A stretch of DNA of 64,000 nt, taken from NCBI RefSeq assembly GCF_001440405.1, contig NZ_LLXX01000101.1, positions 156,223-220,222 on the forward strand. The letters are read 5' to 3'. Every line of letters begins with the position of its first letter. Within the stretch, counting starts at the first letter, position 1. This document shows positions 8,281 to 16,029 of the stretch, in pieces. Source of the DNA: Bradyrhizobium valentinum (GTDB lineage Bacteria; Pseudomonadota; Alphaproteobacteria; Rhizobiales; Xanthobacteraceae). The position numbers and the translations under genes were made by a program. The notes under the pieces are model-generated. The model made no database searches. It saw only the letters and a program-made list of their open reading frames with translations, and was not told the DNA's origin.

Positions 8281-9474
8281 TCACGCGGCTGCAACTGCCT
8301 TGCGGGGAGCGACGAACGAACGGACGAGACGGTGTGCCTCCGTCAGATGGACCAGGCGTCCCGCGGCAATGACGGCGACGATTCGCGGCCGCAACGGCAC
8401 GCTGTCGTCGACGAGGATGATGTCGGCGCGCTGTCCGGCAGCGAGCAGGCCACGATCGGCGAGGCCGGCCGCGCGCGCCGGCGCCGATGAGATCAATTGC
8501 CACGCTGCAGCCAGCGGCAGCACATCGTCGGCCGCAAGCCGGAAGGCCGCCAGCAGCGGCGCCGGATAATAATAATCCGATGCCAACACCGAACACAGGC
8601 CCTTGGCGATCATGTCGGACGCCTTGGTCCAGCCGGTGTGGCTGCCGCCGCGCACGACATTGGGCGCGCCGAACACGATGAAGTCGCCGGCTTCGGCAGC
8701 CTCGCGGGCGGTTTCCTCGTTGACGGGAAATTCGGCGATGGCAACGCCCTGCGCACGAAAGGCTTGCCGCATCGCCGGGCTTTCATCGTCGTGCGAGAGC
8801 ATCCGGATGTTCGCCGTACGCGCGGTCTCTGCTAGCCGGGCGACCGAAGCCGGCACGTCGTGGCTGCGGGAGACCACGTTTTGCACCAGGCGATCGAACG
8901 CCTCATTGGTGAGGCCCGTGCGCTCGACCATTCGGCTGCGCTTCTGCGGCTTGGCGAGGCTGGCGACCGTCGAGTCCATGTGGTCGTTGAATGCGAACAG
9001 GTCGACGCGGCCTTCCGCCAGCCAGTCGATGATTTCGCTTTCCGCCTCGAGATTGTAGGTCTCGTGGCGCAAATGGAAGCGGGTGTCGGCGGCGAGCTGC
9101 GGCCGCATCTGCTCGATCGCCTCCAGCAGTTTCCGCGCATTGTCTGCGCTGCGCAGGCCGGGCTCCCAGGACCAGGTTGTGGCATGATAGACGGTCGTGA
9201 TCCCGTTGCCGATCGCCTGCCGGTCGCTGTCGATCAGCGCCACGTCGATCGGAAAATCAACTCCGGGGCGCGGCATCATCTGTCGCTCGAAGGCATCGCC
9301 ATGCAGATCGACAATGCCCGGCAGCACAAGCAGTCGGTCGGCGTCGATGCTGGGCGAGCTATGGCTGTTGTCCGTGCCCACGGCGACGATCTCGCGGCCG
9401 GCAATCCGCAACGTGGTTTCGAGGATCTCGTGGCCGAGCAGGGCCCGGCCACCTTCAATGAACAGTTCGGTCAC
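8281..9474 (-). CDS. PhnM paralogue (ribose 1-methylphosphonate 5-triphosphate diphosphatase family), divergent copy
   Basis: A 397-residue amidohydrolase-superfamily protein related to PhnM. Shared motifs with the standard PhnM at 19530 include FHLRHET versus FLHLRCE, LSHDDE versus [19 protein letters not shown] and SDYYYPAPL. It departs from PhnM at key places: the first metal motif is LHGD instead of LHTD, and the LMDHTPGQRQF segment is replaced by FNDHMDST. The GTG at 9474 overlaps the stop of the upstream acetyltransferase gene (GTGA), which sets the start and shows translational coupling. It may act on a related triphosphate or another nucleoside-like phosphonate intermediate. A redundant diphosphatase is the simpler alternative. 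Confidence 0.85.
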   Translation of the reverse strand: MTELFIEGGRALLGHEILETTLRIAGREIVAVGTDNSHSSPSIDADRLLVLPGIVDLHGDAFERQMMPRPGVDFPIDVALIDSDRQAIGNGITTVYHATTWSWEPGLRSADNARKLLEAIEQMRPQLAADTRFHLRHETYNLEAESEIIDWLAEGRVDLFAFNDHMDSTVASLAKPQKRSRMVERTGLTNEAFDRLVQNVVSRSHDVPASVARLAETARTANIRMLSHDDESPAMRQAFRAQGVAIAEFPVNEETAREAAEAGDFIVFGAPNVVRGGSHTGWTKASDMIAKGLCSVLASDYYYPAPLLAAFRLAADDVLPLAAAWQLISSAPARAAGLADRGLLAAGQRADIILVDDSVPLRPRIVAVIAAGRLVHLTEAHRLVRSFVAPRKAVAAA

Positions 9475-10136
9475 GATGCAGCACTCTGGTTGAAACTGGG
9501 GCGGCCCGATGCGGCAGCAGCTTCGTACTTCTCGAGAAAGCCCTCGACATCGAGCTTGCGGAAATCGGGCAGGGCGCGGCGAAGCATCTCGTGGTCCCAG
9601 TCCCACCATGCGAGGTCTGCAAGCCGGCCGGCAATGGATTCCGGAAACCGTCGCTTGATCGGCCGAGCCGGATTACCCGCAGCGATCGTGTAGGCGGGAA
9701 CATCCCTGGTCACGATGGCGCCGGCAGCGACCACTGCGCCGGTGCCGATCGAGCGGCCGGGCAGAATGACCGCGCCGTGACCGATCCAGACGTCATGGCC
9801 GATATGGACGTGATGTTCGCGCCGCCATGCAAAGAATTCGGCATCGTCGCTCTCGCCAGGAAAATAACTGCTGGCGCGGTAGGTGAAGTGCGCCTGCGAG
9901 GCCCGGTGCATCGGATGATTGCCCGGATTGATCCGTGTCATCGCCGCGATCGAACAGAATTTTCCGATCGTCGTGTAGGTGATCTGCGAGTCGTTCACGA
10001 CGTAGGAATAATCCGCCATCGTGACCTCGAGCAGGATGGTCCGGGCGCCAACCTCGGTGTAGGCGCCAAGCTGGCAGTCTCGCACCGACGCGGTTGGGTC
10101 GACGGCCGGGTTAGTCGAAAGCATCTTGCCGGCCAT
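9471..10136 (-). CDS. Phosphonate-associated hexapeptide-repeat acetyltransferase
   Basis: A left-handed beta-helix acyltransferase of about 221 residues. Hexapeptide turns run from about residue 10 ([10 protein letters not shown]) to about residue 170, with the active-site region [18 protein letters not shown] and the C-terminal [18 protein letters not shown] motif common to xenobiotic acetyltransferases. This resembles the transferase family repeatedly found in phn operons. It could acetylate an aminophosphonate, as PhnO does; PhnO itself is absent here. Starts at 10136 and 10124 are both possible, neither with a strong ribosome-binding site; the longer one is used. It is the first gene of the operon with phnM2 and DUF1045. 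Confidence 0.82.
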   Translation of the reverse strand: MAGKMLSTNPAVDPTASVRDCQLGAYTEVGARTILLEVTMADYSYVVNDSQITYTTIGKFCSIAAMTRINPGNHPMHRASQAHFTYRASSYFPGESDDAEFFAWRREHHVHIGHDVWIGHGAVILPGRSIGTGAVVAAGAIVTRDVPAYTIAAGNPARPIKRRFPESIAGRLADLAWWDWDHEMLRRALPDFRKLDVEGFLEKYEAAAASGRPSFNQSAAS

Positions 10137-10197
10137 CGGTAGCGTCCATCCGCAATCGAGGAAGATCAAGGGCGTGCGCTCGTCTTCGATGCGCTTG

Positions 10198-10226
10198 ATG
10201 ACAGGATCATGACGGATACGTGACGC
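10198..10226 (-). promoter_or_regulatory. Candidate Pho box (three 11-bp-spaced repeats) for the acetyltransferase-phnM2-DUF1045 operon
   Basis: Read on the minus strand, three 7-mers GCGTCAC, CCGTCAT and CTGTCAT lie exactly 11 bp apart, the period of PhoB-binding direct repeats (consensus CTGTCAT with 4-bp spacers). The site ends about 60 bp before the acetyltransferase start, a position suited to PhoB activation under phosphate starvation. The match is by eye. Confidence 0.7.
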
Positions 10227-10264
10227 GAACCGTCGCTGTGGACGAACGCCGCACCGCAGCGCTC

Positions 10265-10282
10265 GTGTCACACAACTGTAAG
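10265..10282 (+). promoter_or_regulatory. Candidate Pho box upstream of phnC
   Basis: On the plus strand GTGTCAC and CTGTAAG are separated by 4 bp, an 11-bp period. The element lies about 47 bp before the phnC start, and a weaker third repeat (CCGCAGC) may extend it upstream. Together with the minus-strand site at 10198-10226 this gives each divergent operon its own PhoB site. Confidence 0.55.
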
Positions 10283-10328
10283 ATCGAGCCGGTAGCGATG
10301 CTCCACGATCGGGAGTCTGGAGCATTGC

Positions 10329-11144
10329 ATGCTGGTGGTAGAAGGTTTGACGTGTCGGTTCGGTACCAAAGCCGCAGTGGATAACGCGTCATTCTCGATT
10401 CAGCCCGGCAGTTTCGTCGGCGTGATCGGCCGTTCCGGCGCCGGCAAGTCGACATTGCTTCGAATGATCAACCGTCTCGCCGAACCTTCCGAGGGGCGCA
10501 TCCTGTTCGAAGGCGTCGACGTGACGGCGCTGCGCGGCAAGGATTTGCGCCAGTGGCGTGCGCGCTCGGCGATGATCTTCCAGCAGTTCAATCTGGTCGG
10601 CCGGCTCGACGTCCTGACCAACGTGTTGATGGGGCGGCTTTCAACGGTGCCGACTTGGCGGTCGCTGGCGCAGCTCTGGCCCGAAGAGGACAAGGCAATT
10701 GCGATGTCGGCACTCGAGCAATTCGACATGGCCTCGATTGCGGCGCAGCGCGCCGACCAGCTTTCGGGTGGCCAGCAGCAGCGCGTCGCGATTGCGCGCG
10801 CGCTGGTGCAGCAGCCGGATATCATCCTTGCCGACGAGCCAATTGCGTCACTCGACCCACGCAACACCCGGATCGTGATGGATGCGCTGCTGCGCATCAA
10901 CAAGCATTTCGGGATCACGGTAGTGTGCAATCTGCATTCGCTCGACCTGGCGCGCAGCTACTGCGACCGCCTGATCGGCATGTCGGCAGGCCGAGTTGTG
11001 TTCGACGGCGCACCGGCGATGCTGACCGATCATATCGCGCGCGAGCTCTACGATCTCGAAGCGCATGAGGTGATGGACGCGGCGCGAGAGCATGTGCCGG
11101 TCCGCGCTCCAATTCCCGCGCTCGGTACGGTTGCCGCAGCCTGA
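10329..11144 (+). CDS. phnC: Phosphonate ABC transporter ATP-binding protein
   Basis: ATPase of the phosphonate importer, 271 residues. Walker [12 protein letters not shown] (about residues 37-47), Q-loop in [18 protein letters not shown], signature [15 protein letters not shown] and Walker [13 protein letters not shown] are all intact. The QFNLV and [13 protein letters not shown] segments are typical of PhnC. It starts with ATG 9 nt after the end of a short GGAGCATTGC sequence and leads the operon phnCDE1E2, behind a candidate Pho box. The PhnD gene begins 70 nt downstream. Confidence 0.95.
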   Translation: MLVVEGLTCRFGTKAAVDNASFSIQPGSFVGVIGRSGAGKSTLLRMINRLAEPSEGRILFEGVDVTALRGKDLRQWRARSAMIFQQFNLVGRLDVLTNVLMGRLSTVPTWRSLAQLWPEEDKAIAMSALEQFDMASIAAQRADQLSGGQQQRVAIARALVQQPDIILADEPIASLDPRNTRIVMDALLRINKHFGITVVCNLHSLDLARSYCDRLIGMSAGRVVFDGAPAMLTDHIARELYDLEAHEVMDAAREHVPVRAPIPALGTVAAA

Positions 11145-11214
11145 GCTTTGCGTCTGCATCAGGAGTTGTGCGGCATCTAGACCGCCAGCTCCGTCACTTC
11201 GAACAGGAGACGTC

Positions 11215-12123
11215 ATGATGAACCGTCGTGTGATTTTCGCCGCTGCAGCGGCATTGGCATTCTCGGCCTCGGCTGCCGCGGCGCAGGACTGGAAGGCAAA
11301 ATATCCTGAACTGGTGTTCGCAAAGGTTCCCGATGAGAATGCCTCGGGTACAACCAACCGATGGACGCCTCTGACGGAGTATCTGTCCCGCGAGCTCGGC
11401 ACCAAGGTTACGCTGCGGATCGCCAACGATTATGCCGCTGTTATCGAAGGTCAGCGGTCAGGCAACATCCACATAGCGATGTACGGTCCGTCGGCCTACG
11501 CGCGCGCTTACATCATCGGTGCGAAGGTTGAGCCGTTCGCGATCGAAGTGAATGGCGACGGGACCAAGGGCTATTATTCGGTTCTCTATGTCAAAAGCGA
11601 TTCGAGCTACAAGGACATCAAGGACCTGAAGGGCAAGAATCTCTGCCTTGTCGATCCCAATTCAACGTCAGGCAACAACGTGCCGCGCTTTGCGATGGAC
11701 AAGATGGGCATCGACCCGGAAAAGTTCTTCTCCAAGGTGGTCTACTCGGGAAGCCATGAAAACGCGGTGATCGGGCTCGCACAAGGTACGTGTGATGCGG
11801 CGTTCAACTGGTGGAACGATGAGAAGGAATCGAACCTGCTCCGGATGGAACGGAAGGGTATGGCGAAGGCCGCCGATTTCAAGATCATCATGAAGTCCGA
11901 ACAGATTGTGAATTCGCCGATGGCGTATCTTGGCAGCCTGCCTGCCGACCTCAAGGCGGCGATCAAGAAGGCAGTGCTGGAAATTGCGGTGAAGGACAAA
12001 GCCGCTTTCGACAAGATTTACGAAGGCAAGCAGTTGCCTTTCGTCGAGGTTGACCACAAAGCCTATGAGGCGGTGATCGATCTGACCAAGTTTGTCGACA
12101 GCATTCGTAAGCAGAAATCCTGA
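11215..12123 (+). CDS. phnD: Phosphonate ABC transporter substrate-binding protein
   Basis: Periplasmic phosphonate receptor of 302 residues. It has a signal peptide (residues 1 to about 23, ending ASAAAAQD) and PhnD-family features: AMYGPSAYARAY near residue 86, and LCLVDPNSTSGNNVPRFAMDKMGIDP near the middle, where the STSG loop contacts the phosphonate oxygens. The ATG at 11215 follows AGGAG; a second ATG is directly adjacent at 11218. A strong hairpin lies just after the gene, which may raise its mRNA level above that of the permeases. Confidence 0.95.
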   Translation: MMNRRVIFAAAAALAFSASAAAAQDWKAKYPELVFAKVPDENASGTTNRWTPLTEYLSRELGTKVTLRIANDYAAVIEGQRSGNIHIAMYGPSAYARAYIIGAKVEPFAIEVNGDGTKGYYSVLYVKSDSSYKDIKDLKGKNLCLVDPNSTSGNNVPRFAMDKMGIDPEKFFSKVVYSGSHENAVIGLAQGTCDAAFNWWNDEKESNLLRMERKGMAKAADFKIIMKSEQIVNSPMAYLGSLPADLKAAIKKAVLEIAVKDKAAFDKIYEGKQLPFVEVDHKAYEAVIDLTKFVDSIRKQKS

Positions 12124-12144
12124 ACGGAACGACGGGTCCGGATG

Positions 12145-12174
12145 GAATGGGCAGATCGCGAGATCTGCCCATTC
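12145..12174 (+). other. Intercistronic hairpin between phnD and phnE1
   Basis: A perfect 13-bp inverted repeat, GAATGGGCAGATC and its complement, encloses a 4-nt GCGA loop, which fits the stable GNRA tetraloop class. No run of T follows, so it is more likely to stabilise the phnCD mRNA end or attenuate read-through than to stop transcription fully. It lies 18 nt upstream of the phnE1 ATG. Confidence 0.75.
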
Positions 12175-12191
12175 TCTCTCCTGAACATCCC

Positions 12192-13079
12192 ATGCGAACA
12201 GCAGTCCCCGAATTCCCGGAAGCCAGGCTGCGAGAGCTTGCCGATCGCTATGCGGCTGCGGTTGCCGCGAAGCGGCGGCGCGTATGGCTGGGTTTGGCGG
12301 TCCTGATCGCCGCCACGATCGCCGCCGGCTGGATGGGCGATGTCAATCTTTGGAAGTTCGCCGAGAATTTCTGGCGCTTGCCGGCCTATTTTGCCAGCAT
12401 CGCCCCCAAGTTTTCGTTCTCGACGGCGTGGGTTGATCTCTCGGAATGGTTTTGGGGACTGCCCCGCTGGACGCAGCTTCTCGGAGATACGTTGCTGATT
12501 GCGTATATGGGAACCCTCACGGGAGCGATATGCGGCTTCGTTCTCTGCTTCCTTGCATCGGCCAATCTCGTAAGGTCGCGTACCACCGTTTTTGTCACAC
12601 GGCGCGTTCTCGAATTTTGCAGGACCGTGCCGGAGATCGTCTTTGCCCTGATCTTTGTGTTGGCATTTGGTCTTGGGGCACTGCCGGGCGTTCTCGCCAT
12701 CGCAATCCATACCACCGGTGCGCTGGGCAAGCAGTTCGCCGAAGTTGTCGAGAATATCGATAACAAACCGATCGAGGGGGTGGCGGCGAGCGGAGGGAAT
12801 TGGCTTCAGATTGTCCGGTTTGGCGCGGTGCCTCAGGTTCTTTCGAACTTCGTAAGCTATGCCCTGCTGAGATTCGAGATCAACGTGCGCGGCGCAGCGG
12901 TGATGGGCTTTGTCGGCGCCGGCGGGATCGGGCAGGAGTTGATCGAGGCCGTCCGCAAATTCTACTACACGGACGTCAGCGCCATCCTTTTGCTCATTGT
13001 CGTCACCGTCATGTTGATCGACTTTACCACGGAGCGGGTGCGCCACCGGCTCCTCGGGCTGGAGGGCTCCGCGAGATGA
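12192..13079 (+). CDS. phnE1: Phosphonate ABC transporter permease 1
   Basis: Inner-membrane permease subunit of 295 residues with about six hydrophobic segments. The EAA-loop motif EGVAASGGNWLQIVRFGAVPQV, typical of PhnE, is visible around residues 193-220, followed by the RFEINVRGAAVMGFVGAGGIG segment. The ATG at 12192 was chosen since the upstream in-frame ATG falls inside the intercistronic hairpin. Its stop overlaps the phnE2 start by ATGA. Two different phnE genes in tandem are common in Rhizobiales and would form a heterodimeric channel. Confidence 0.93.
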   Translation: MRTAVPEFPEARLRELADRYAAAVAAKRRRVWLGLAVLIAATIAAGWMGDVNLWKFAENFWRLPAYFASIAPKFSFSTAWVDLSEWFWGLPRWTQLLGDTLLIAYMGTLTGAICGFVLCFLASANLVRSRTTVFVTRRVLEFCRTVPEIVFALIFVLAFGLGALPGVLAIAIHTTGALGKQFAEVVENIDNKPIEGVAASGGNWLQIVRFGAVPQVLSNFVSYALLRFEINVRGAAVMGFVGAGGIGQELIEAVRKFYYTDVSAILLLIVVTVMLIDFTTERVRHRLLGLEGSAR

Positions 13080-13930
13080 ATTCCTTCGGTTTGGAAAACC
13101 AGGTCAGCATCGTTGCGCGTCATCCGGATATTTTCCGCCCGGACTGGTGGCACCGGGGAAAAATCGCAATAGGCGTTGGCGGAGCGGTTGCGCTTTTTCT
13201 GTTCGGGATCGTCCAGCTCGACATTCCCTTTCACCGGCTCTCTGATGGAATGGTCAGGCTGGGTGGATTCGTTCAGCTGATGTTGCCGCCCCATCCTGGT
13301 TCTTGGGCGGAAGTATTGAAATATCTGCATGCGCTTGGAGAGACGGTTTCGATCGCATTTCTTGGCACGCTGGGCGGGGCCCTGCTCGCGTTGCCCATAT
13401 CCCTGCTGGCGGCGCGCAATGTGGTTGCAAACCGGATCATCCACCTTTTGACGCGCCGCAGTCTCGATACCATCCGTGGTGTCGATACCCTGATCTGGGC
13501 CCTCATCTGGGTTGGTATCGTGGGACTTGGCCCGTTTGCAGGTATCCTTGCGGTCATCTGCAGCGATTTTGGGACTTTTGGAAAGTTATTCTCGGAAGCG
13601 ATCGAGGCTGCTGACAAGAACCCCGCTGAGGGAGTCCGGTCATCAGGGGGCAACCATCTCCATAGCGTCCGGTTCGGGTTGTTGCCACAGGTCTTTCCGA
13701 TCTTGTTGAGCCAGGTGCTCTACTATTTTGAATCCAATACGCGGTCGGCGACGATTATCGGAATTGTCGGAGCAGGTGGGATTGGACTTCAGCTTGCCGA
13801 ACAAATCCGGGTGCTGGAATGGCAAAAGGTTTCGTTTTTGATTTTGCTTATCCTGATGACGGTATCGGCAATTGACTGGATCTCGAGCAAACTGCGTTTC
13901 GCGATCATCGGGCAGCGGCCAATCGCGTGA
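13076..13930 (+). CDS. phnE2: Phosphonate ABC transporter permease 2
   Basis: Second PhnE-family permease, 284 residues, with about six hydrophobic segments and the EAA loop EGVRSSGGNHLHSVRFGLLPQV near residues 182-205, followed by YYFESNTRSATIIGIVGAGGIG. The start overlaps the phnE1 stop (ATGA), so the two are translationally coupled. Codon use in the last third is visibly richer in A and T than in the neighbouring phn genes. It closes the transporter operon and is followed by a palindromic repeat. Confidence 0.93.
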   Translation: MNSFGLENQVSIVARHPDIFRPDWWHRGKIAIGVGGAVALFLFGIVQLDIPFHRLSDGMVRLGGFVQLMLPPHPGSWAEVLKYLHALGETVSIAFLGTLGGALLALPISLLAARNVVANRIIHLLTRRSLDTIRGVDTLIWALIWVGIVGLGPFAGILAVICSDFGTFGKLFSEAIEAADKNPAEGVRSSGGNHLHSVRFGLLPQVFPILLSQVLYYFESNTRSATIIGIVGAGGIGLQLAEQIRVLEWQKVSFLILLILMTVSAIDWISSKLRFAIIGQRPIA

Positions 13931-13952
13931 CCAATCCGTAGCGATTACTGGA

Positions 13953-14050
13953 CCCTCATGGCGAGGAGGCGCGAGGCGCCGTCTCGAACCATGTGGCCCC
14001 GCTGGTGCCATCCATCCTTCGAGCGCGAAGACGCGCTCCTCAGGATGAGG
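13953..14050. repeat. Dispersed palindromic repeat, copy 2
   Basis: A diverged copy of the element at 2315-2414: CCCTCATGGCGAGGAGGC with GTCTCGAACCATG, then CATCCTTCGAGCGCG with CGCTCCTCAGGATGAGG. It lies between the converging phnE2 and phnF genes and may serve as a terminator for both. Confidence 0.75.
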
Positions 14051-14105
14051 TCTAGCAGATGGTGGGCACGCTTCGCTTTGCCCACCCGACGAGCTCGTGG
14101 CTAGG

Positions 14106-14834
14106 CTAGCCGCTCTCGACCACGAATTCGACCCGTTCAGCGGCAAACCGCGCGCGCTTGGTGACGAGCGGCTGGCCGTCGATATCGACGTCGGTGCTGT
14201 CGACCACGAGGATCGGGCGTCCGAGCGCGAGGTCCAGCCGCGCGGCGTCGGTAGCCTCCACGATACCGGCCGTGATCCGGGTCGAGGTCCGGCGATAGTC
14301 GCGAATGCCGTAATGCGCCAGCAGCTTGGTCATCGAGCGCACATTGGCGAAGATCCGTCCGGCGTCGGGGAAGCGCTCGGCCGAAAGCCAGGTGGTGCTG
14401 ACGCAGATCGGCGTGCGGTCGGCAAGCCGTACGGACTCGATCCGGATCAAAGGTGCGCCGGTTTTCAATCCAAGCTCGCGCGCCAGCTCGCGTGTCGCAA
14501 CGTCATCAGTCGCCTCAATCAACTGGCCGCGCGGCTCCCGGCCGCCGGCGCCGACGATCTCGGAAAACCGCGTCCGTGAGCGCAAGGGGTAGGCGATGCG
14601 CCGGGCCTCGACATAGGTGCCGCTGCCGCGCTCGGCGCGCACCAGACCGCGTTCGGCGAGCGTGGCGAGCGCCCGGCGCACCGTGTGGCGGTTGACCCGA
14701 TAGGTCTCGGCGATCTCGATCTCGCCCGGCAGCTTTTCGCCGGCGGCAAAGCGGCCGTCGGCAATGCCGCGCTCGATGCCGTCGGCGACCTGGCGCCACA
14801 AGGCGACGCCGGAAGGCGCGTCCTGGACGCTCAT
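14106..14834 (-). CDS. phnF: GntR/HutC-family regulator of phosphonate genes
   Basis: A 242-residue repressor. The N-terminal winged helix (LWRQVADGIERGIADGRFAAGEKLPGE, then YRVNRHTVRRALATLAERGLV, residues about 12-65) is typical GntR. The C-terminal UTRA domain carries the ligand pocket (SVRLADRTPICVSTTWLSAERF). It is divergent from phnG, and a long perfect palindrome at 14898-14927 in the gap is its probable operator. In the family PhnF represses phn genes and is relieved by a phosphonate-related effector; combined with the Pho-box-like repeats this gives double control. The start is the ATG at 14834. Confidence 0.9.
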   Translation of the reverse strand: MSVQDAPSGVALWRQVADGIERGIADGRFAAGEKLPGEIEIAETYRVNRHTVRRALATLAERGLVRAERGSGTYVEARRIAYPLRSRTRFSEIVGAGGREPRGQLIEATDDVATRELARELGLKTGAPLIRIESVRLADRTPICVSTTWLSAERFPDAGRIFANVRSMTKLLAHYGIRDYRRTSTRITAGIVEATDAARLDLALGRPILVVDSTDVDIDGQPLVTKRARFAAERVEFVVESG

Positions 14835-14856
14835 GGAACAAAATGGGGCATCGGAA

Positions 14857-14885
14857 AAATCACCTCATTGTCACTAAACAGTCAT
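14857..14885 (+). promoter_or_regulatory. Candidate Pho box upstream of phnG
   Basis: Three 7-mers, AAATCAC, TTGTCAC and CAGTCAT, lie 11 bp apart on the plus strand, 62 bp and more before the phnG start. The last two match the PhoB repeat consensus well, the first only in its TCA core. The block ends 12 bp before the palindrome taken as the PhnF operator, so activator and repressor sites would be adjacent. Confidence 0.6.
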
Positions 14886-14897
14886 GGCGCTTCGTTA

Positions 14898-14927
14898 TCA
14901 AGTTGTCTAGTATCATAGACAACTTGA
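14898..14927. promoter_or_regulatory. Perfect palindrome, probable PhnF operator
   Basis: Two 12-nt arms, TCAAGTTGTCTA and its exact complement TAGACAACTTGA, are separated by the 6-nt spacer GTATCA. GntR/HutC regulators bind such inverted repeats, and this one lies between divergent phnF and phnG, 20 nt before the phnG ATG. Binding there would block phnG transcription. Confidence 0.72.
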
Positions 14928-14946
14928 TTCCGGCAAGGTCGATGTG

Positions 14947-15420
14947 ATGGCGGGTAACGAAAGTCTGGCGGGCGAAAACGGCGGGCAGGCGCGGCGCAAG
15001 GCGGTGATGGCGGTGCTGGCCCATTCCGCAACGACGGATATCGCGGGACGTCTCGGGATGATCGCACTACCGGTGCACGAAGACCTGCGCGAGCCCGAGA
15101 ATGGACTCGTCATGGTGCGCGGCCGCGTCGGCGGCGACGGCGCGCCGTTCAATCTCGGCGAGGCGACGGTATCGCGCGCCGCGGTGCGGCTGTCGACCGG
15201 TGAGGTCGGCTTCGGCTACACGCTGGGCCGCGACAGCGAGAAGGCGAAGCTGATCGCGCTGTGCGATGCCATGGTGCAGTCGGACGAATTCGCCGCCGCA
15301 GTTGAGGCCGAGGTGATCGCGCCGCTGCGTGAGGCGATGATCAAGGAGCGCAGCCGCAAGGCTGCTGAGGCCGCGGCGACGCGGGTTGACTTCTACACAT
15401 TGGTGCGTGGTGAGGGCTGA
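14947..15420 (+). CDS. phnG: C-P lyase complex subunit PhnG
   Basis: A 157-residue subunit of the PhnGHIJ core complex, which with PhnI makes the ribosyl-phosphonate nucleotide. The family pattern is present: MAVLAHS near residue 21, ENGLVMVRGRVGGDGAPFNLGEATV in the middle, and VGFGYTLGRD towards the end. A GTG directly before the ATG (14944) could also serve as start; the ATG is used. The next gene begins one base after the stop. Expression is likely set by the Pho box and the palindrome just upstream. Confidence 0.93.
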   Translation: MAGNESLAGENGGQARRKAVMAVLAHSATTDIAGRLGMIALPVHEDLREPENGLVMVRGRVGGDGAPFNLGEATVSRAAVRLSTGEVGFGYTLGRDSEKAKLIALCDAMVQSDEFAAAVEAEVIAPLREAMIKERSRKAAEAAATRVDFYTLVRGEG

Positions 15421-15421
15421 C

Positions 15422-16027
15422 ATGACGACTGTTGCCGAATTGCCCGCGGGTTTCGCCGACAAGGTGTTGTCGGCGCAATCGACTTTCCGCTCTGTCATGG
15501 ATGCGATGGCGCGACCGGGCAGTGTTCAGCGCATTGTATCCGCGGCAGGGACGCCGTCCGCAATGATGCGCGGCACGGCTGCAATCGCGTTGACCCTGTT
15601 CGACCATGATACGCCGGTCTGGCTGGATGGGGGGATGTCGGCGACGCCGGAAGTCGCCAAATGGCTCAAGTTCCACACCAGCGCGCCAGTCGTCTCGGAT
15701 TCGTCGATCGCCAGTTTTGCGCTGGCGGGCGATCCCGAAAATCTCCTGTCGCTCGATCGCTTCGCGTTCGGCAGCAATGAATATCCGGACCGTTCGACGA
15801 CGCTGATTCTGCAGGTCGAAAGCCTGACGGATGGCCCCTTTGTCGAGTTGCAGGGCCCCGGCATCAACGGCACGGCGGCGCTGCGCGCTTCAATCCAGCC
15901 GCAGGATCTGTTCGAGCGGCTTGCCATCAATGCCGCGCTGTTCCCGCGCGGCATCGATGTCGTACTGGTCCATGATGACGCCATCGTTGCAATACCGCGC
16001 ACGACGCGCCTGGCGAGGGGAGGCTGA
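15422..16027 (+). CDS. phnH: C-P lyase complex subunit PhnH
   Basis: A 201-residue PhnH protein, part of the PhnGHIJ core. The N-terminus LPAGFADKVLSAQSTFRSVMDAMARPGSVQRI is characteristic: the FR-MDAMARPG motif is conserved in PhnH. The segment LQGPGIN near residue 142 is also typical. The fold resembles PLP-dependent transferases but lacks the cofactor lysine, as is known for the family. The ATG at 15422 lies one base after the phnG stop; reading frames starting earlier overlap phnG without support. Confidence 0.93.
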   Translation: MTTVAELPAGFADKVLSAQSTFRSVMDAMARPGSVQRIVSAAGTPSAMMRGTAAIALTLFDHDTPVWLDGGMSATPEVAKWLKFHTSAPVVSDSSIASFALAGDPENLLSLDRFAFGSNEYPDRSTTLILQVESLTDGPFVELQGPGINGTAALRASIQPQDLFERLAINAALFPRGIDVVLVHDDAIVAIPRTTRLARGG

Positions 16028-16029
16028 CC

